Source of the DNA: an uncultured Bacteroidaceae bacterium
GTDB lineage: Bacteria; Bacteroidota; Bacteroidia; Bacteroidales; Bacteroidaceae
Direction: 5' to 3'
Length of the DNA stretch: 61,575 nt
NCBI GenBank assembly: GCA_934271655.1
Contig: CAKQRW010000012.1
Location: forward strand, 1-61,575
In this document: piece by piece, positions 17,310 to 26,002 of the stretch
Numbering within the stretch: position 1 is the stretch's first letter
Layout: each line of letters starts with the position of its first letter
Notes under the pieces: generated by a model
The model's input: the letters and a program-made list of their open reading frames with translations, nothing else
What the model was told of the DNA's origin: nothing
Database searches by the model: none
Made by a program: the position numbers and the translations under genes

Positions 17310-18437
17310 ATGGGTAAGAAGATAATACGTGCGGCTACCATCGGCATGTCGCTCAACATATTCTGCCGTGGCCTGCTCCGCGAGTTGAAGGATGAGGGCT
17401 ATGAAGTAGTAGCCCTGTCGAGTCCTGATGCTGACCTTGACGAACTGGGCGAGCGTGAGGGTGTGCGCACTATAGGTGTGAGTATGGAGAGGCATGTGTC
17501 TCCAGTAAAGGACCTCATCTCATTGGTCAAACTAACCTTTGTAATGGCAAGAGAGCGGCCCGACATGGTTCATTCGATGACTCCCAAGGCTGGTCTCCTC
17601 TGCATGATGGCTGCATGGCTGGCTCGTGTGCCTGTGAGGGTGCACACGTTCACAGGACTTGTATGGCCTACGGCTACGGGACTGCCGCGCAGGATACTGA
17701 TGCTGACAGACCGTATAACATGCTCCTGCGCCACACACGTCATTCCTGAGGGCGAGGGCGTGAAAAACGACTTGCGGAGCCACATCACGTCCAAGCCCAT
17801 GAAAGTGCTGGGATATGGCAATGTGAGGGGCGTGGACCTGGATTATTGGCGTAGAACATCTCCAGCACATGCTGGCGCAAGTAATGGTGAGTTCACGTTC
17901 GTCTTTGTGGGACGAATAGTCAGGGACAAGGGCATAAACGAACTGGTAAGCGCATTTGTGCGATTGAATGTGGCTTATCCGCATGTGAGGCTTGTCCTGG
18001 TGGGACCTGCTGAGGACAACTTGGATCCTGTCACTCCATATACAGCCCGACAGATAGAGGAATGCGCGGCCATAGAGTCGGCTGGCAGCCAGAAAGACGT
18101 GCGCCCTTATTATGAGAAGGCCGACGCTCTGGTCTTCCCGAGCTACCGTGAGGGCTTCCCCAATGTGGTCATAGAGGCTGGCGCTATGGAATTGCCAAGC
18201 ATCGTCACAGACATCAATGGCTCGCGAGAGATAATAAGCAATGGCGAAAACGGCCTTGTGGTGCCTCCGAGAGATGAGGCAGCGCTTTTTGAGGCTATGA
18301 AGTACATGGTCGAGCATCGTGATTCTGCCGAGCAGATGGGCAAGCGCGCGCGCTCGTCTGTTGCCAACAGATATGAGCAGTCTTTTGTCCGCAGGTGCCT
18401 TAAAACGTATTATTGTGAGATTCTTGCCCGAAAATAA
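17310..18437 (+). CDS. GT4 family glycosyltransferase (PglA/CapM-like)
   Basis: 375-aa GT4 transferase. It resembles the PglA/CapM group that adds the second sugar to the polyprenyl-linked first sugar: ATIGMSLNIFCRGLLRELKD at the start, VHSMTPKAGLLCMMAAWLARVPVRVHTFTGLVWP near residues 89-123, and FTFVFVGRIVRDKGINEL opening the donor domain. The EX7E pair is Glu281 and Glu289 in REGFPNVVIEAG. Its position between the PGT and the aminotransferase supports an early step. Exact sugar unproven. Confidence 0.9.
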   Translation: MGKKIIRAATIGMSLNIFCRGLLRELKDEGYEVVALSSPDADLDELGEREGVRTIGVSMERHVSPVKDLISLVKLTFVMARERPDMVHSMTPKAGLLCMMAAWLARVPVRVHTFTGLVWPTATGLPRRILMLTDRITCSCATHVIPEGEGVKNDLRSHITSKPMKVLGYGNVRGVDLDYWRRTSPAHAGASNGEFTFVFVGRIVRDKGINELVSAFVRLNVAYPHVRLVLVGPAEDNLDPVTPYTARQIEECAAIESAGSQKDVRPYYEKADALVFPSYREGFPNVVIEAGAMELPSIVTDINGSREIISNGENGLVVPPRDEAALFEAMKYMVEHRDSAEQMGKRARSSVANRYEQSFVRRCLKTYYCEILARK

Positions 18438-18439
18438 TG

Positions 18440-18467
18440 TTTGTTTGGCGAAATAATATTATTTTTG
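18440..18467 (+). promoter_or_regulatory. candidate promoter before the aminotransferase
   Basis: TATTTTTG at 18460-18467 fits the Bacteroidetes -7 box TAnnTTTG. TTTG occurs at 18440 and 18444, with spacing of 16 and 12 bp, shorter than the ideal of about 19-20. The start codon is 16 bp downstream. Confidence 0.45.
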
Positions 18468-18483
18468 CGAGAGAAAAAACTAA

Positions 18484-19689
18484 ATGGCTATGGAAAGGAT
18501 ATACTTGTGCTTGGCTCACATGAGCGGCAACGAACAGAAATACATACAAGAGGCCTTTGACACCAACTGGGTGGTGCCTCTGGGTCCCAACGTGAATGCC
18601 TTCGAGGAAGACCTTGCAAGGTTTGTCATGGGCGGAGACAAAGGTATGGGCGACGGCAAGGAAGCGAAGCATGTGGTGGCCTTGAGTGCTGGAACAGCAG
18701 CCATACATCTTGGCCTGGTGATGCTGGGAGTGGAGCGTGGCGACGAGGTCATCTGCCAGTCGTTCACCTTTGCGGCCAGCGCCAACCCTATAGTATACCA
18801 GGGAGCCACTCCCGTGTTCGTCGACAGCGAGCCAGGCACCTACAATATGGATCCGGCCCTGCTGGAAGAGGCTGTCAAAGACAGGATAGCTAAGACAGGC
18901 AAGAAGCCTAAGGCCATCATCGTGGTCTATCTGTATGGCATGCCTGCTTATATAGACGAGATAATGGAGGTGGCCGCCAGATATGAGATACCTGTGCTGG
19001 AGGACGCTGCAGAAGCGTTGGGCTCTGAGTACAAGGGCCGGGTGTGCGGCACTATGGGAGAGTATGGCGCTCTCTCTTTCAACGGCAACAAGATGATAAC
19101 CACCAGCGGTGGCGGTGCGCTCATATGCCCTGACGAGGAGAGCAAGAAGCGTGTGATGTTCTACGCCACCCAGGCCCGTGAGGCATATCCGTATTATCAG
19201 CATGAGAAGATCGGATACAACTACCGCATGTCAAATATATGCGCTGGCATAGGGCGTGGTCAGATGACTGTGATGGATGAGCACATCGCCCATCACCGCA
19301 TGGTGCATGACCTGTATGTCGACCTGCTTGACGGTCGGGATGGCTTCGGGATGCATTCGGCTCCTGAGTCTTATATGGCTCCTAATTACTGGTTGTCCAC
19401 CATCCGTCTCGGAAAGCCTGACGCGGCTGGATCCAAAGGCTCATGTGACGCAGCGCCTGACGATAAGGTGCTGCTCCTTCAGAAGCATCTCGATGCCAAG
19501 GGCATTGAGACCCGCCCCCTGTGGAAGCCCATGCATCTGCAGCCTGTATACAAGGATGCTCCATCGTATGTGAATGGGGTCAGCGAGAGCCTTTTCAGAT
19601 GTGGCCTGTGCTTGCCAAGCGGCCCCTGTGTCACAGAGGAGCAGGTGCGCTTCATCTCAAGCGAGATAAGGGCTTTCGCCAATCGGTAG
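18484..19689 (+). CDS. DegT/DnrJ/EryC1/StrS aminotransferase (PglE/WcfR-like)
   Basis: PLP-dependent sugar aminotransferase of 401 aa that converts a UDP-4-keto-6-deoxy-HexNAc to the 4-amino sugar. Seen: ALSAGTAAIHLGL (67-79), SFTFAASANPIVYQGATPVFVD (93-114), the PLP-binding EDAAEALGS with Asp174, and the Schiff-base Lys203 in SFNGNKMITTSGGGA. The layout is that of PglE (bacillosamine) and WcfR (AATGal of polysaccharide A); sequence reading cannot choose between them. The matching 4,6-dehydratase lies at 21231, separated by one OmpA-like gene. A promoter-like box precedes it, so it may have its own start. Confidence 0.9.
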   Translation: MAMERIYLCLAHMSGNEQKYIQEAFDTNWVVPLGPNVNAFEEDLARFVMGGDKGMGDGKEAKHVVALSAGTAAIHLGLVMLGVERGDEVICQSFTFAASANPIVYQGATPVFVDSEPGTYNMDPALLEEAVKDRIAKTGKKPKAIIVVYLYGMPAYIDEIMEVAARYEIPVLEDAAEALGSEYKGRVCGTMGEYGALSFNGNKMITTSGGGALICPDEESKKRVMFYATQAREAYPYYQHEKIGYNYRMSNICAGIGRGQMTVMDEHIAHHRMVHDLYVDLLDGRDGFGMHSAPESYMAPNYWLSTIRLGKPDAAGSKGSCDAAPDDKVLLLQKHLDAKGIETRPLWKPMHLQPVYKDAPSYVNGVSESLFRCGLCLPSGPCVTEEQVRFISSEIRAFANR

Positions 19690-19723
19690 CCGCGACTTAA
19701 TATATAAGTAGCCGCGGCTAAAT

Positions 19724-20995
19724 ATGAAAATATGGAATCAAGTGATGATGAGAACAGCAAGATACATAATGATGATGGCGTTGATGCTGTCTGCCGCATC
19801 TGTGTGCGCCCAAAAGAAAAAAGCTTGGGAACCGCCTAAGCGTCCGAAACTGGTGAAGTGGAATCCGCCTGTGGAAAAGAACCCTGAGGTGATAGATGTG
19901 TGGAGACCGTATGACGTGTCGGACAACTGGATGGTCGACTTTCTTGGCGGTCCTGCGCTCTCTCTTGCGGAGAACATGGCTGGACACCAGCTCGTCGATG
20001 TTGTCAGGCCAGCCTTTGAGGTCAGCTTCGGCAAACAGCAGTCGCGTCTGTGGAGCACACATTTCTCTATTGGCTACGCCCAGCAGATAGGATGTGCCAG
20101 CGATGCCGATGTCAAGGCCAACAAGCTTTTGGGCAACGGACGCTACCAGTTCAGCGTGGCGTCGTTTTATTTGGATGAGGCTCTCAGCCTGACTAAACTG
20201 TTCAGCCGTTATGACGAGTCGCGAAAGGTGGATGTCCAGATGTTTGGCGGAGTGGGCATGAACTACTCTTGGGGCTTCAGCAAGAAGACCCTGCTGTGGA
20301 AGCGTGTGGGCTATGAGATAAACCGTGACGACCATTTCAACCTGGCGCTGCGTGCTGGAATGCAGATGCTCATCAAGGTGGGAGAGCCTGCCGACATAGT
20401 CATACGAGGCTATGGCACATGGGTGGGCGATGACTATAATGGTGTGAAGCACTCGCAGAGCTTCACTTTCGATCCTTATATAGGTGCCTCAGTGGGAGTG
20501 CGGGTGCATCTGGCCGACCAGTATGGCAGCTACAGATACTATAAGGTGCGCCGTGCGGAGGCCAACTCCCTGAGGGGAAACCACCCAAAGATAGCTGAGT
20601 TCCTTAATGACGAGAAGCAGAAAGAGCTTGACGACAGGGAGAGAAGCGAGAAGGTAGCGTTTGGCGAGCTGATGAAGACACACATCTCGTTCTATGTAGA
20701 CCGCACTTTTGTCAACGACCAGCAAATGGAGAACATACGCATCGTGGCTGGCTTCCTGCACAATCATCCGGAGGTGAACCTCGTCATCAGAGGCTACAGC
20801 GGAGCATCACGTGGAGAGGAGAATCCTGTGATGCATCTGGCAGAGAAGCGCGTGAAGGCCGTGAAGAAGGCTCTCGTGAAGTATTATGACGTGGACGAGA
20901 GCCGACTCACCATGGAGTTTGACGAGGAGGCAGAAGCACCTTACCGTCTCAGCAGCGACTGGATTGATGCTGTCGTCTTTGAGATGAAGGAGTGA
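19724..20995 (+). CDS. secreted OmpA-like outer-membrane protein
   Basis: Has an N-terminal signal peptide ending near SAASVCAQ, so it should cross the inner membrane. The middle looks like an outer-membrane barrel with alternating aromatic strands (FEVSFGKQQSRLWSTHFSIGYAQQ, VDVQMFGGVGMNYSWGF). The C-terminal ~110 residues match a weak OmpA-type peptidoglycan-binding domain (HISFYVDRTFVNDQQMENIRIV, VNLVIRGYSG, LAEKRVKAVKKAL). It is similar in build to the proteins at 22989 and 24248. Possible role: anchoring envelope polysaccharide or an export porin. This is inference only. ATG 19745 is an alternative start. Confidence 0.75.
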   Translation: MKIWNQVMMRTARYIMMMALMLSAASVCAQKKKAWEPPKRPKLVKWNPPVEKNPEVIDVWRPYDVSDNWMVDFLGGPALSLAENMAGHQLVDVVRPAFEVSFGKQQSRLWSTHFSIGYAQQIGCASDADVKANKLLGNGRYQFSVASFYLDEALSLTKLFSRYDESRKVDVQMFGGVGMNYSWGFSKKTLLWKRVGYEINRDDHFNLALRAGMQMLIKVGEPADIVIRGYGTWVGDDYNGVKHSQSFTFDPYIGASVGVRVHLADQYGSYRYYKVRRAEANSLRGNHPKIAEFLNDEKQKELDDRERSEKVAFGELMKTHISFYVDRTFVNDQQMENIRIVAGFLHNHPEVNLVIRGYSGASRGEENPVMHLAEKRVKAVKKALVKYYDVDESRLTMEFDEEAEAPYRLSSDWIDAVVFEMKE

Positions 20996-21186
20996 TGATT
21001 GAGATGTAAAGGATGTATGACAAAGAATGACACAGAGGCTTCGAGATGCCGCAAAGACATGTGCGGAGACATGCTGACTGCTATTGACAACATGTCAAAA
21101 ACTTATCAAATATCATGAAAAATATAAATTACTATCATTGAAAGCTTATTTTTTGTGTTAAAGTGTGCTTGTTTGAGGAAAATTAG

Positions 21187-21194
21187 TAACTTTG
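21187..21194 (+). promoter_or_regulatory. -7 box before the dehydratase gene
   Basis: TAACTTTG fits TAnnTTTG. A TTTG lies at 21172 but only 11 bp upstream, so no well-placed -33 box is seen. The region 20996-21230 has no gene and is A+T-rich on its right side. Confidence 0.5.
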
Positions 21195-21230
21195 CGCCTT
21201 GTATAGTGGCTCTTTAAAAAGAAAACCGAT

Positions 21231-22817
21231 ATGCGTGATACATTAAAACACACGAAACAGAAATTTGAAAAATGGTATTTCTCTCGGGAATCGCTGCCGT
21301 TTTGGGCTGTCACGGTGCTCGATGCAACCATCATATTCACATCAATGCTTCTGATGTATTGCTTGGTGTATGGCCCGGCTAAGTTGGTCGGAAACGGCTA
21401 CAACATGCTGTACACGTTTGCCATCGACATGATTTTCTACTTCATAGGCATGCGTGTCTTCCGCACATATACCGACGCCTCGCGAGCACTCGAGTTCAAC
21501 AACATCTCTCGTTCGGGATATGCTGTGTTCTTAGGCTCAGCCATATGCATGGCCATGAGGTGGACTATCGATGCCTTGCCCTTCACGGAACAGGTGCCCT
21601 ATCGAGTGTTTGTCCTCACGGCAGTCTGTGCCACAGTGCTCCTCACGTCGTGGCGAGTGGTGGCACGCAACCTCTTCGACATGGCGAAGCGCAATGTGAA
21701 TGAGGCCGTGGAGCTTCTGCCCCGTGCGGAGATAGAGATAAACATGGAGAAGATAGGCGAGATGCTCAGAGGCAAGTGCGTGCTCATCACTGGAGCAGCC
21801 GGAAGCATAGGCAGCGAGATGGTGAGGCAGATAGCATCCTATGAGCCACGCCACATGATTCTCATCGATCAGGCTGAGACCCCGATGCACGACCTTGAGC
21901 TGGAAGTGCAGGCGCGGTGGCCAAAGGTGAAGACCGAGTATCTTGTCACGACAATAACGAACCAGGAGCGCATGAAGAAGGTCTTTGAGACCTGGCATCC
22001 TGACTATGTGTTCCATGCGGCTGCCTACAAGCATGTGCCGATGATGGAGCAGGACCCAAGCTCTTCTATAATGAACAATGTGGTGGGAACACGCATCATG
22101 GCCGATCTGGCTGTGGCTAACAAGGTGAAGAAGTTTGTCATGGTGTCTACCGACAAGGCGGTCAATCCCACCAACGTTATGGGATGCTCCAAGCGCCTGT
22201 GCGAGATATATGTGCAGAGCCTCAATGAGTGGCAGAAGAAGAAAGCTGGTCCAGACGGCTTCTACACGCAGTTTGTCACCACACGCTTTGGCAATGTGCT
22301 GGGATCTAATGGATCGGTGATACCTCTCTTCAAGAAACAGATAGAGATGGGAGGTCCCGTCACCGTGGCCCACCCGGATATAATACGCTACTTCATGCTC
22401 ATACCAGAGGCATGCGCGCTGGTGCTTGAGGCTGGCACGATGGGCGAGGGCGGCAAGGTCTATGTGTTTGACATGGGACGTCCGGTGAAGATATATGACT
22501 TGGCTAAGAAGCTCATCATACACAGCGGCAGACGCGACGTGAAGATTGTCTTCACAGGACTGAGAGAGGGCGAGAAACTCTATGAGGAGGTGCTCATCAA
22601 GGGAGAGAAGGAACAGCCTACAGACAACCCGAAGATACGCATCGCCAATGTCTTGCCCAACGTGTATGAGACTGTGAGCAAGCAGATAGACGAACTGGTG
22701 GAGGCGTGCCGCTCATACGATGACATGAAGGTGGTGAGGATGATGAAGATTATTGTGCCTGAGTACAAGAGCAACAACTCTAAATATGAAGCGATAGACA
22801 AGGAATTGCATCGCTGA
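21231..22817 (+). CDS. membrane-bound UDP-sugar 4,6-dehydratase (CapD/PglF/WbpM type)
   Basis: NAD-dependent nucleotide-sugar dehydratase making UDP-4-keto-6-deoxy-HexNAc for the aminotransferase at 18484. Four hydrophobic segments lie within residues 25-145. The NAD-binding GAAGSIGSE is at 188-196. The catalytic stretch TDKAVNPTNVMGCSK (307-321) has Met317 and Lys321 in place of the usual SDR Tyr-Lys, as in PglF/WbpM. RFGNVLGSNGSVIPLF and FTGLREGEKLYEEVL follow. At 528 aa it is shorter than the usual 600-650, because the nucleotide-binding-like domain between the membrane part and the dehydratase domain seems to be missing. Confidence 0.92.
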   Translation: MRDTLKHTKQKFEKWYFSRESLPFWAVTVLDATIIFTSMLLMYCLVYGPAKLVGNGYNMLYTFAIDMIFYFIGMRVFRTYTDASRALEFNNISRSGYAVFLGSAICMAMRWTIDALPFTEQVPYRVFVLTAVCATVLLTSWRVVARNLFDMAKRNVNEAVELLPRAEIEINMEKIGEMLRGKCVLITGAAGSIGSEMVRQIASYEPRHMILIDQAETPMHDLELEVQARWPKVKTEYLVTTITNQERMKKVFETWHPDYVFHAAAYKHVPMMEQDPSSSIMNNVVGTRIMADLAVANKVKKFVMVSTDKAVNPTNVMGCSKRLCEIYVQSLNEWQKKKAGPDGFYTQFVTTRFGNVLGSNGSVIPLFKKQIEMGGPVTVAHPDIIRYFMLIPEACALVLEAGTMGEGGKVYVFDMGRPVKIYDLAKKLIIHSGRRDVKIVFTGLREGEKLYEEVLIKGEKEQPTDNPKIRIANVLPNVYETVSKQIDELVEACRSYDDMKVVRMMKIIVPEYKSNNSKYEAIDKELHR

Positions 22818-22821
22818 CAGC

Positions 22822-22858
22822 TCCAGCGTGGCGATGTGATGAGCCGCTTTGCTGGAGG
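22822..22858 (+). terminator. hairpin after the dehydratase gene
   Basis: ctccagcgtggc pairs with gccgctttgctggag across a short loop just after the stop codon. No T run follows, so it may be a weak terminator or an RNA-stabilising hairpin. Confidence 0.4.
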
Positions 22859-22988
22859 CGTGTAGGAAATAAGAAAGTAGTTTTGGCAAAGTCAGTAAGT
22901 ATTGTTCAAGAAAAAAGGATTGGTTGGATTATAGGGAATGAAGAAAGATATGAAGTGAAAAAATATAAGTAAATAAATTTTAGCGTTT

Positions 22989-24203
22989 ATGAAGAAGATT
23001 CTTTTTTGTGTGATATGTGCTGTGATGACGGTTGTGGCCGCCGCTCAGCGCACGAATGATAATGATTCTATCATACAGATACTGGATGAGATGGGCGTGC
23101 CAAGGGTGGAGAAAAACTATATAGCCAATTCCAGCTTTGTGGACAACTGGTACGTCGGGCTGTATGGCGGACTCACTTCCAACTGGGGAAGCGATGTGTC
23201 GCATGCGCCTTTCTTCCGTGTGATGGGGCCTGCCGCCGCAATGACAATAGGAAAGGAAATCACGCCAATCAGCGCTGTGCGCCTGCAGATGAACTATATA
23301 CGCAACACAGGTGTCACAGACAACCAGTTCGGCAGCGATCTCAGCGACCTCTTCCATAAACGCTACCGCTGGAACTCCTATGGACTTAACATAGACTATC
23401 TGCTCAATTTCACCAACCTCATCTTTAAGTTCAGGGAAGGCCGAAAGTTCTATCTGCAGGGAGTGATTGGCATAGGAGGCTCTGTGTCGCGCAACTATGA
23501 CACAGGACGCTTCTCTGACGGACAGGACAACTCGCACGGAGCGCAGCTCAACAATAATGACAAGTATGACAACCGCCAGCACTCGCTCGTCAATCTGCGT
23601 GCCGGACTTGCCACGACCTTCTGGGTGGCTCGCAACTGGACGCTGCATGCGGAGCTGGTAGGCAACCTGCTCGACAACTCATACGACAGCAACCCTACGA
23701 CTGAAAACACATGGGACGGACACAACGACCTGCTTGTGGGCATCAGCTATCGCTTCAACAACAAGGGAAAGCAAAAGCCTGGATTCTACTATCCGCGCCA
23801 CGATATAGAGGTGTATAAAAGAAAGCTGGCTGAGATTGGCGACATACGTGACAAGACCAACAAGCGACTTAACGACCTTGCAGAACAGACCGATACACTC
23901 GATGTGGATGCCAAGGTCATATACACGCTCATAGCCTTTGATGCCAATGACGCTACCGTAGACCGACTTCAGCAGACCAACATATACACTACTGTGCTGG
24001 CGTGGGCCAGAGACCCGAAGAACCTGATATACATAACCAATAGCTCAGGCGTGGACGACCGCCTGTTTCGCCGCAGGGTGAAGTCGATAGTGGACATACT
24101 TGTGGAGCGCTATGAGGTGCCTGTCAACAAATTGCGCGTCTTTGCCAATGAGAAAGACATAAAGGCATCGGGCGACTACATAGAATGTATAGTCAACGAC
24201 TGA
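22989..24203 (+). CDS. secreted barrel protein with degenerate OmpA-like C-terminus
   Basis: 404 aa with a signal peptide (MKKILFCVICAVMTVVAAAQ). After about 30 residues comes a barrel-like part: FVDNWYVGLYGGLTSNWGSDV, LQMNYIRNTGV, YLLNFTNLIFKFREGRKFYLQGVIGIGGS, ELVGNLLDNSYD and LVGISYRFNN. The last ~90 residues keep the order of an OmpA domain but with weak motifs (LAWARDPKNLIYITNSSG, RVKSIVDILVERYEVPVNKLRVF). It pairs with the gene at 24248, 44 bp downstream. The shared FTNLxxKxRExRKFxLxGxIGxG block shows common ancestry. Exact role unknown. Confidence 0.72.
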   Translation: MKKILFCVICAVMTVVAAAQRTNDNDSIIQILDEMGVPRVEKNYIANSSFVDNWYVGLYGGLTSNWGSDVSHAPFFRVMGPAAAMTIGKEITPISAVRLQMNYIRNTGVTDNQFGSDLSDLFHKRYRWNSYGLNIDYLLNFTNLIFKFREGRKFYLQGVIGIGGSVSRNYDTGRFSDGQDNSHGAQLNNNDKYDNRQHSLVNLRAGLATTFWVARNWTLHAELVGNLLDNSYDSNPTTENTWDGHNDLLVGISYRFNNKGKQKPGFYYPRHDIEVYKRKLAEIGDIRDKTNKRLNDLAEQTDTLDVDAKVIYTLIAFDANDATVDRLQQTNIYTTVLAWARDPKNLIYITNSSGVDDRLFRRRVKSIVDILVERYEVPVNKLRVFANEKDIKASGDYIECIVND

Positions 24204-24247
24204 TGAAATGAAAATCCTTACGCACCAACTATAATAATTCTTACAAA

Positions 24248-25699
24248 GTGAATTCTAATTATAACGTGAATATCAAGAGTATCAGTATCTGCATGATGCT
24301 ATTGGCTCTTCCTTTGCTGATGATGGCAAAGCCTGTGGAGCAAAACGACAGCGTGCAGTCTATGAACGAGAGCCGAAAGGACATCGTCACAGCTAATGAT
24401 AGCGTGAAGAGCAAGAAGAAAAAGCCTGTCGTGACGGAAGAGACAACAAACTCACGCACCGAGCTTGACGATGACAGCCTTTACTTTGACGACCTCGCCT
24501 ATCTGGACGACTATAAGTTTGGAGACAATTTCTATGCTCTCCTTCAGACAGGTGTCAGTCATTCCATGTCTGAGAACACACGCTTCGGCAAATTCTTCTC
24601 CAATATGGAGCCGAGCATCAACATAGGCATAGGCAAGTGGATATACCCGTCGTTTGGCGTGAGGCTCACGGCTGGTGTGCACCCGCAGGTGGGACGCGCA
24701 GATCAGGAGCTGTGCGACCTCCCATATTCAGGCTACGTGCCTGCGGACGGTGAGAAATACCCGTTTGGCAACTATAAGTTCAAGCTCTTTACAGGTTATC
24801 TGGATGGCATGGTCAACTTCACCAACATCCTCATGAAATACCGCGAGAGCCGCAAGTTTAACCTTGTGGGCATCATAGGCCTCGGATTCAACTACACCTT
24901 TGGCTTCGAGAAGGAAAAGCTCGATTCGTGGAGAAATGGCGTGTGGTACACTAAGGGAGCAGGGGTGCAATCCTTCACTTATAAAGTCAATGCCGACCCT
25001 GGCAAGTATTTCGCTGCGCATGTCGGACTGCAAGGCCGATGGAAGGCGAGCAACGCATGGGACATAACAGCCGAGGTGACATTCAACGGCACGGACGATG
25101 AGTACAACGGCGTGTCGTATGACCGTGTCTACGATACCTATTTTGATGTTCTCGTCGGCGTGCAGTATCATTTCAAGGATTCTCACGGCCGCCGCCGTTT
25201 CCACTACGTCAAGCATCTTGAGACAGCCGTGCTTGAGAGGCTCGCCAAGATGGCTGGCGACGAGAACGAGCGTCTTGCAGAGGCCAACCTCATGATGCCT
25301 GAAATCTATGAAAAGGTCAACCTCAGCGAGGCTCTCCAGACCACCATCTCGTTCTATGTGGACCGCTACTACATCACCGACGCTCAGATGAAGAACCTGA
25401 AGAGTGTGGCCACATTCCTTATGACACACCCTGACATCAACCTCATCGTCACGGGATACGCTGACATCGAGACGGCCTATCCTGCCTACAACCTCCGCCT
25501 CTCGCAGAAGCGCGCGCAGGCTGTCTATGATGCTCTCGTCAATGAGTTTAAGGTGCCAAAGGAAAGGCTTAGGATAGACTATAAGGGCGACACGGTGCAG
25601 CCTTATGACCAGGTCAATGAATGGAACCGTGCCGTCATCTTCTTCCTCGACCGCAACGGAGGCAACAGCCAGATTCTTGAGTCGGAAAAGAAGAAGTGA
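24248..25699 (+). CDS. secreted OmpA-family outer-membrane protein
   Basis: 483 aa with a signal-like segment ending near LLMMAKPVEQ. A Ser/Lys-rich spacer (about 30-65) is followed by a barrel region (FYALLQTGVSHSMS, GIGKWIYPSFGVRLTAGV, GMVNFTNILMKYRESRKFNLVGIIGLGFNYTFG) and a clear OmpA C-terminal domain (TTISFYVDRYYITDAQMKNLKSV, INLIVTGYADIE, LRLSQKRAQAVYDAL, RLRIDYKGDTVQPYDQ). The OmpA domain should hold peptidoglycan. The start used is GTG 24248; ATG 24290 is an alternative that still leaves a signal sequence. It forms a pair with 22989. Confidence 0.8.
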   Translation: MNSNYNVNIKSISICMMLLALPLLMMAKPVEQNDSVQSMNESRKDIVTANDSVKSKKKKPVVTEETTNSRTELDDDSLYFDDLAYLDDYKFGDNFYALLQTGVSHSMSENTRFGKFFSNMEPSINIGIGKWIYPSFGVRLTAGVHPQVGRADQELCDLPYSGYVPADGEKYPFGNYKFKLFTGYLDGMVNFTNILMKYRESRKFNLVGIIGLGFNYTFGFEKEKLDSWRNGVWYTKGAGVQSFTYKVNADPGKYFAAHVGLQGRWKASNAWDITAEVTFNGTDDEYNGVSYDRVYDTYFDVLVGVQYHFKDSHGRRRFHYVKHLETAVLERLAKMAGDENERLAEANLMMPEIYEKVNLSEALQTTISFYVDRYYITDAQMKNLKSVATFLMTHPDINLIVTGYADIETAYPAYNLRLSQKRAQAVYDALVNEFKVPKERLRIDYKGDTVQPYDQVNEWNRAVIFFLDRNGGNSQILESEKKK

Positions 25700-25775
25700 G
25701 GCTGAGTGGCTCTGATGACGTGGAAGCTTGGGGAAAAAGCAATTCCATAAGCGGAATCCACTTGCTAACTTCACT

Positions 25776-25945
25776 ATGGAGCATGCTAAGCGTAAAGGGG
25801 CACTCCAATACAGGTGCTCCAATACAGGTGCTCCACGTGTTGAAGAGCCGCCAGGAATAAAGAAAACTTCAAGTAATAGAGAGCATTTCAAAAATAGAGA
25901 GTATTTCCAAAAAAAGAGAGTATTTAAAAAAATAAGAGTGCGCCC
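25776..25945. repeat. short direct repeats before the LRR gene
   Basis: The spacer 25700-26002 holds two adjacent copies of caatacaggtgctc and then three degenerate copies of an aaatagagagtatttc-like 18-bp unit. No hairpin with a T run and no clean TAnnTTTG box was seen here. Confidence 0.7.
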
Positions 25946-26002
25946 AATAAAATAAAGTGAGCGCATGCTTATATATCTGTACGAACAAAAAAAGCTAAAG
26001 AT

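Noticed and set aside
24728..25966. 412-aa open frame on the minus strand
   Set aside because: It lies opposite the OmpA gene at 24248, has no recognisable domain and follows the third-position bias of the real gene.
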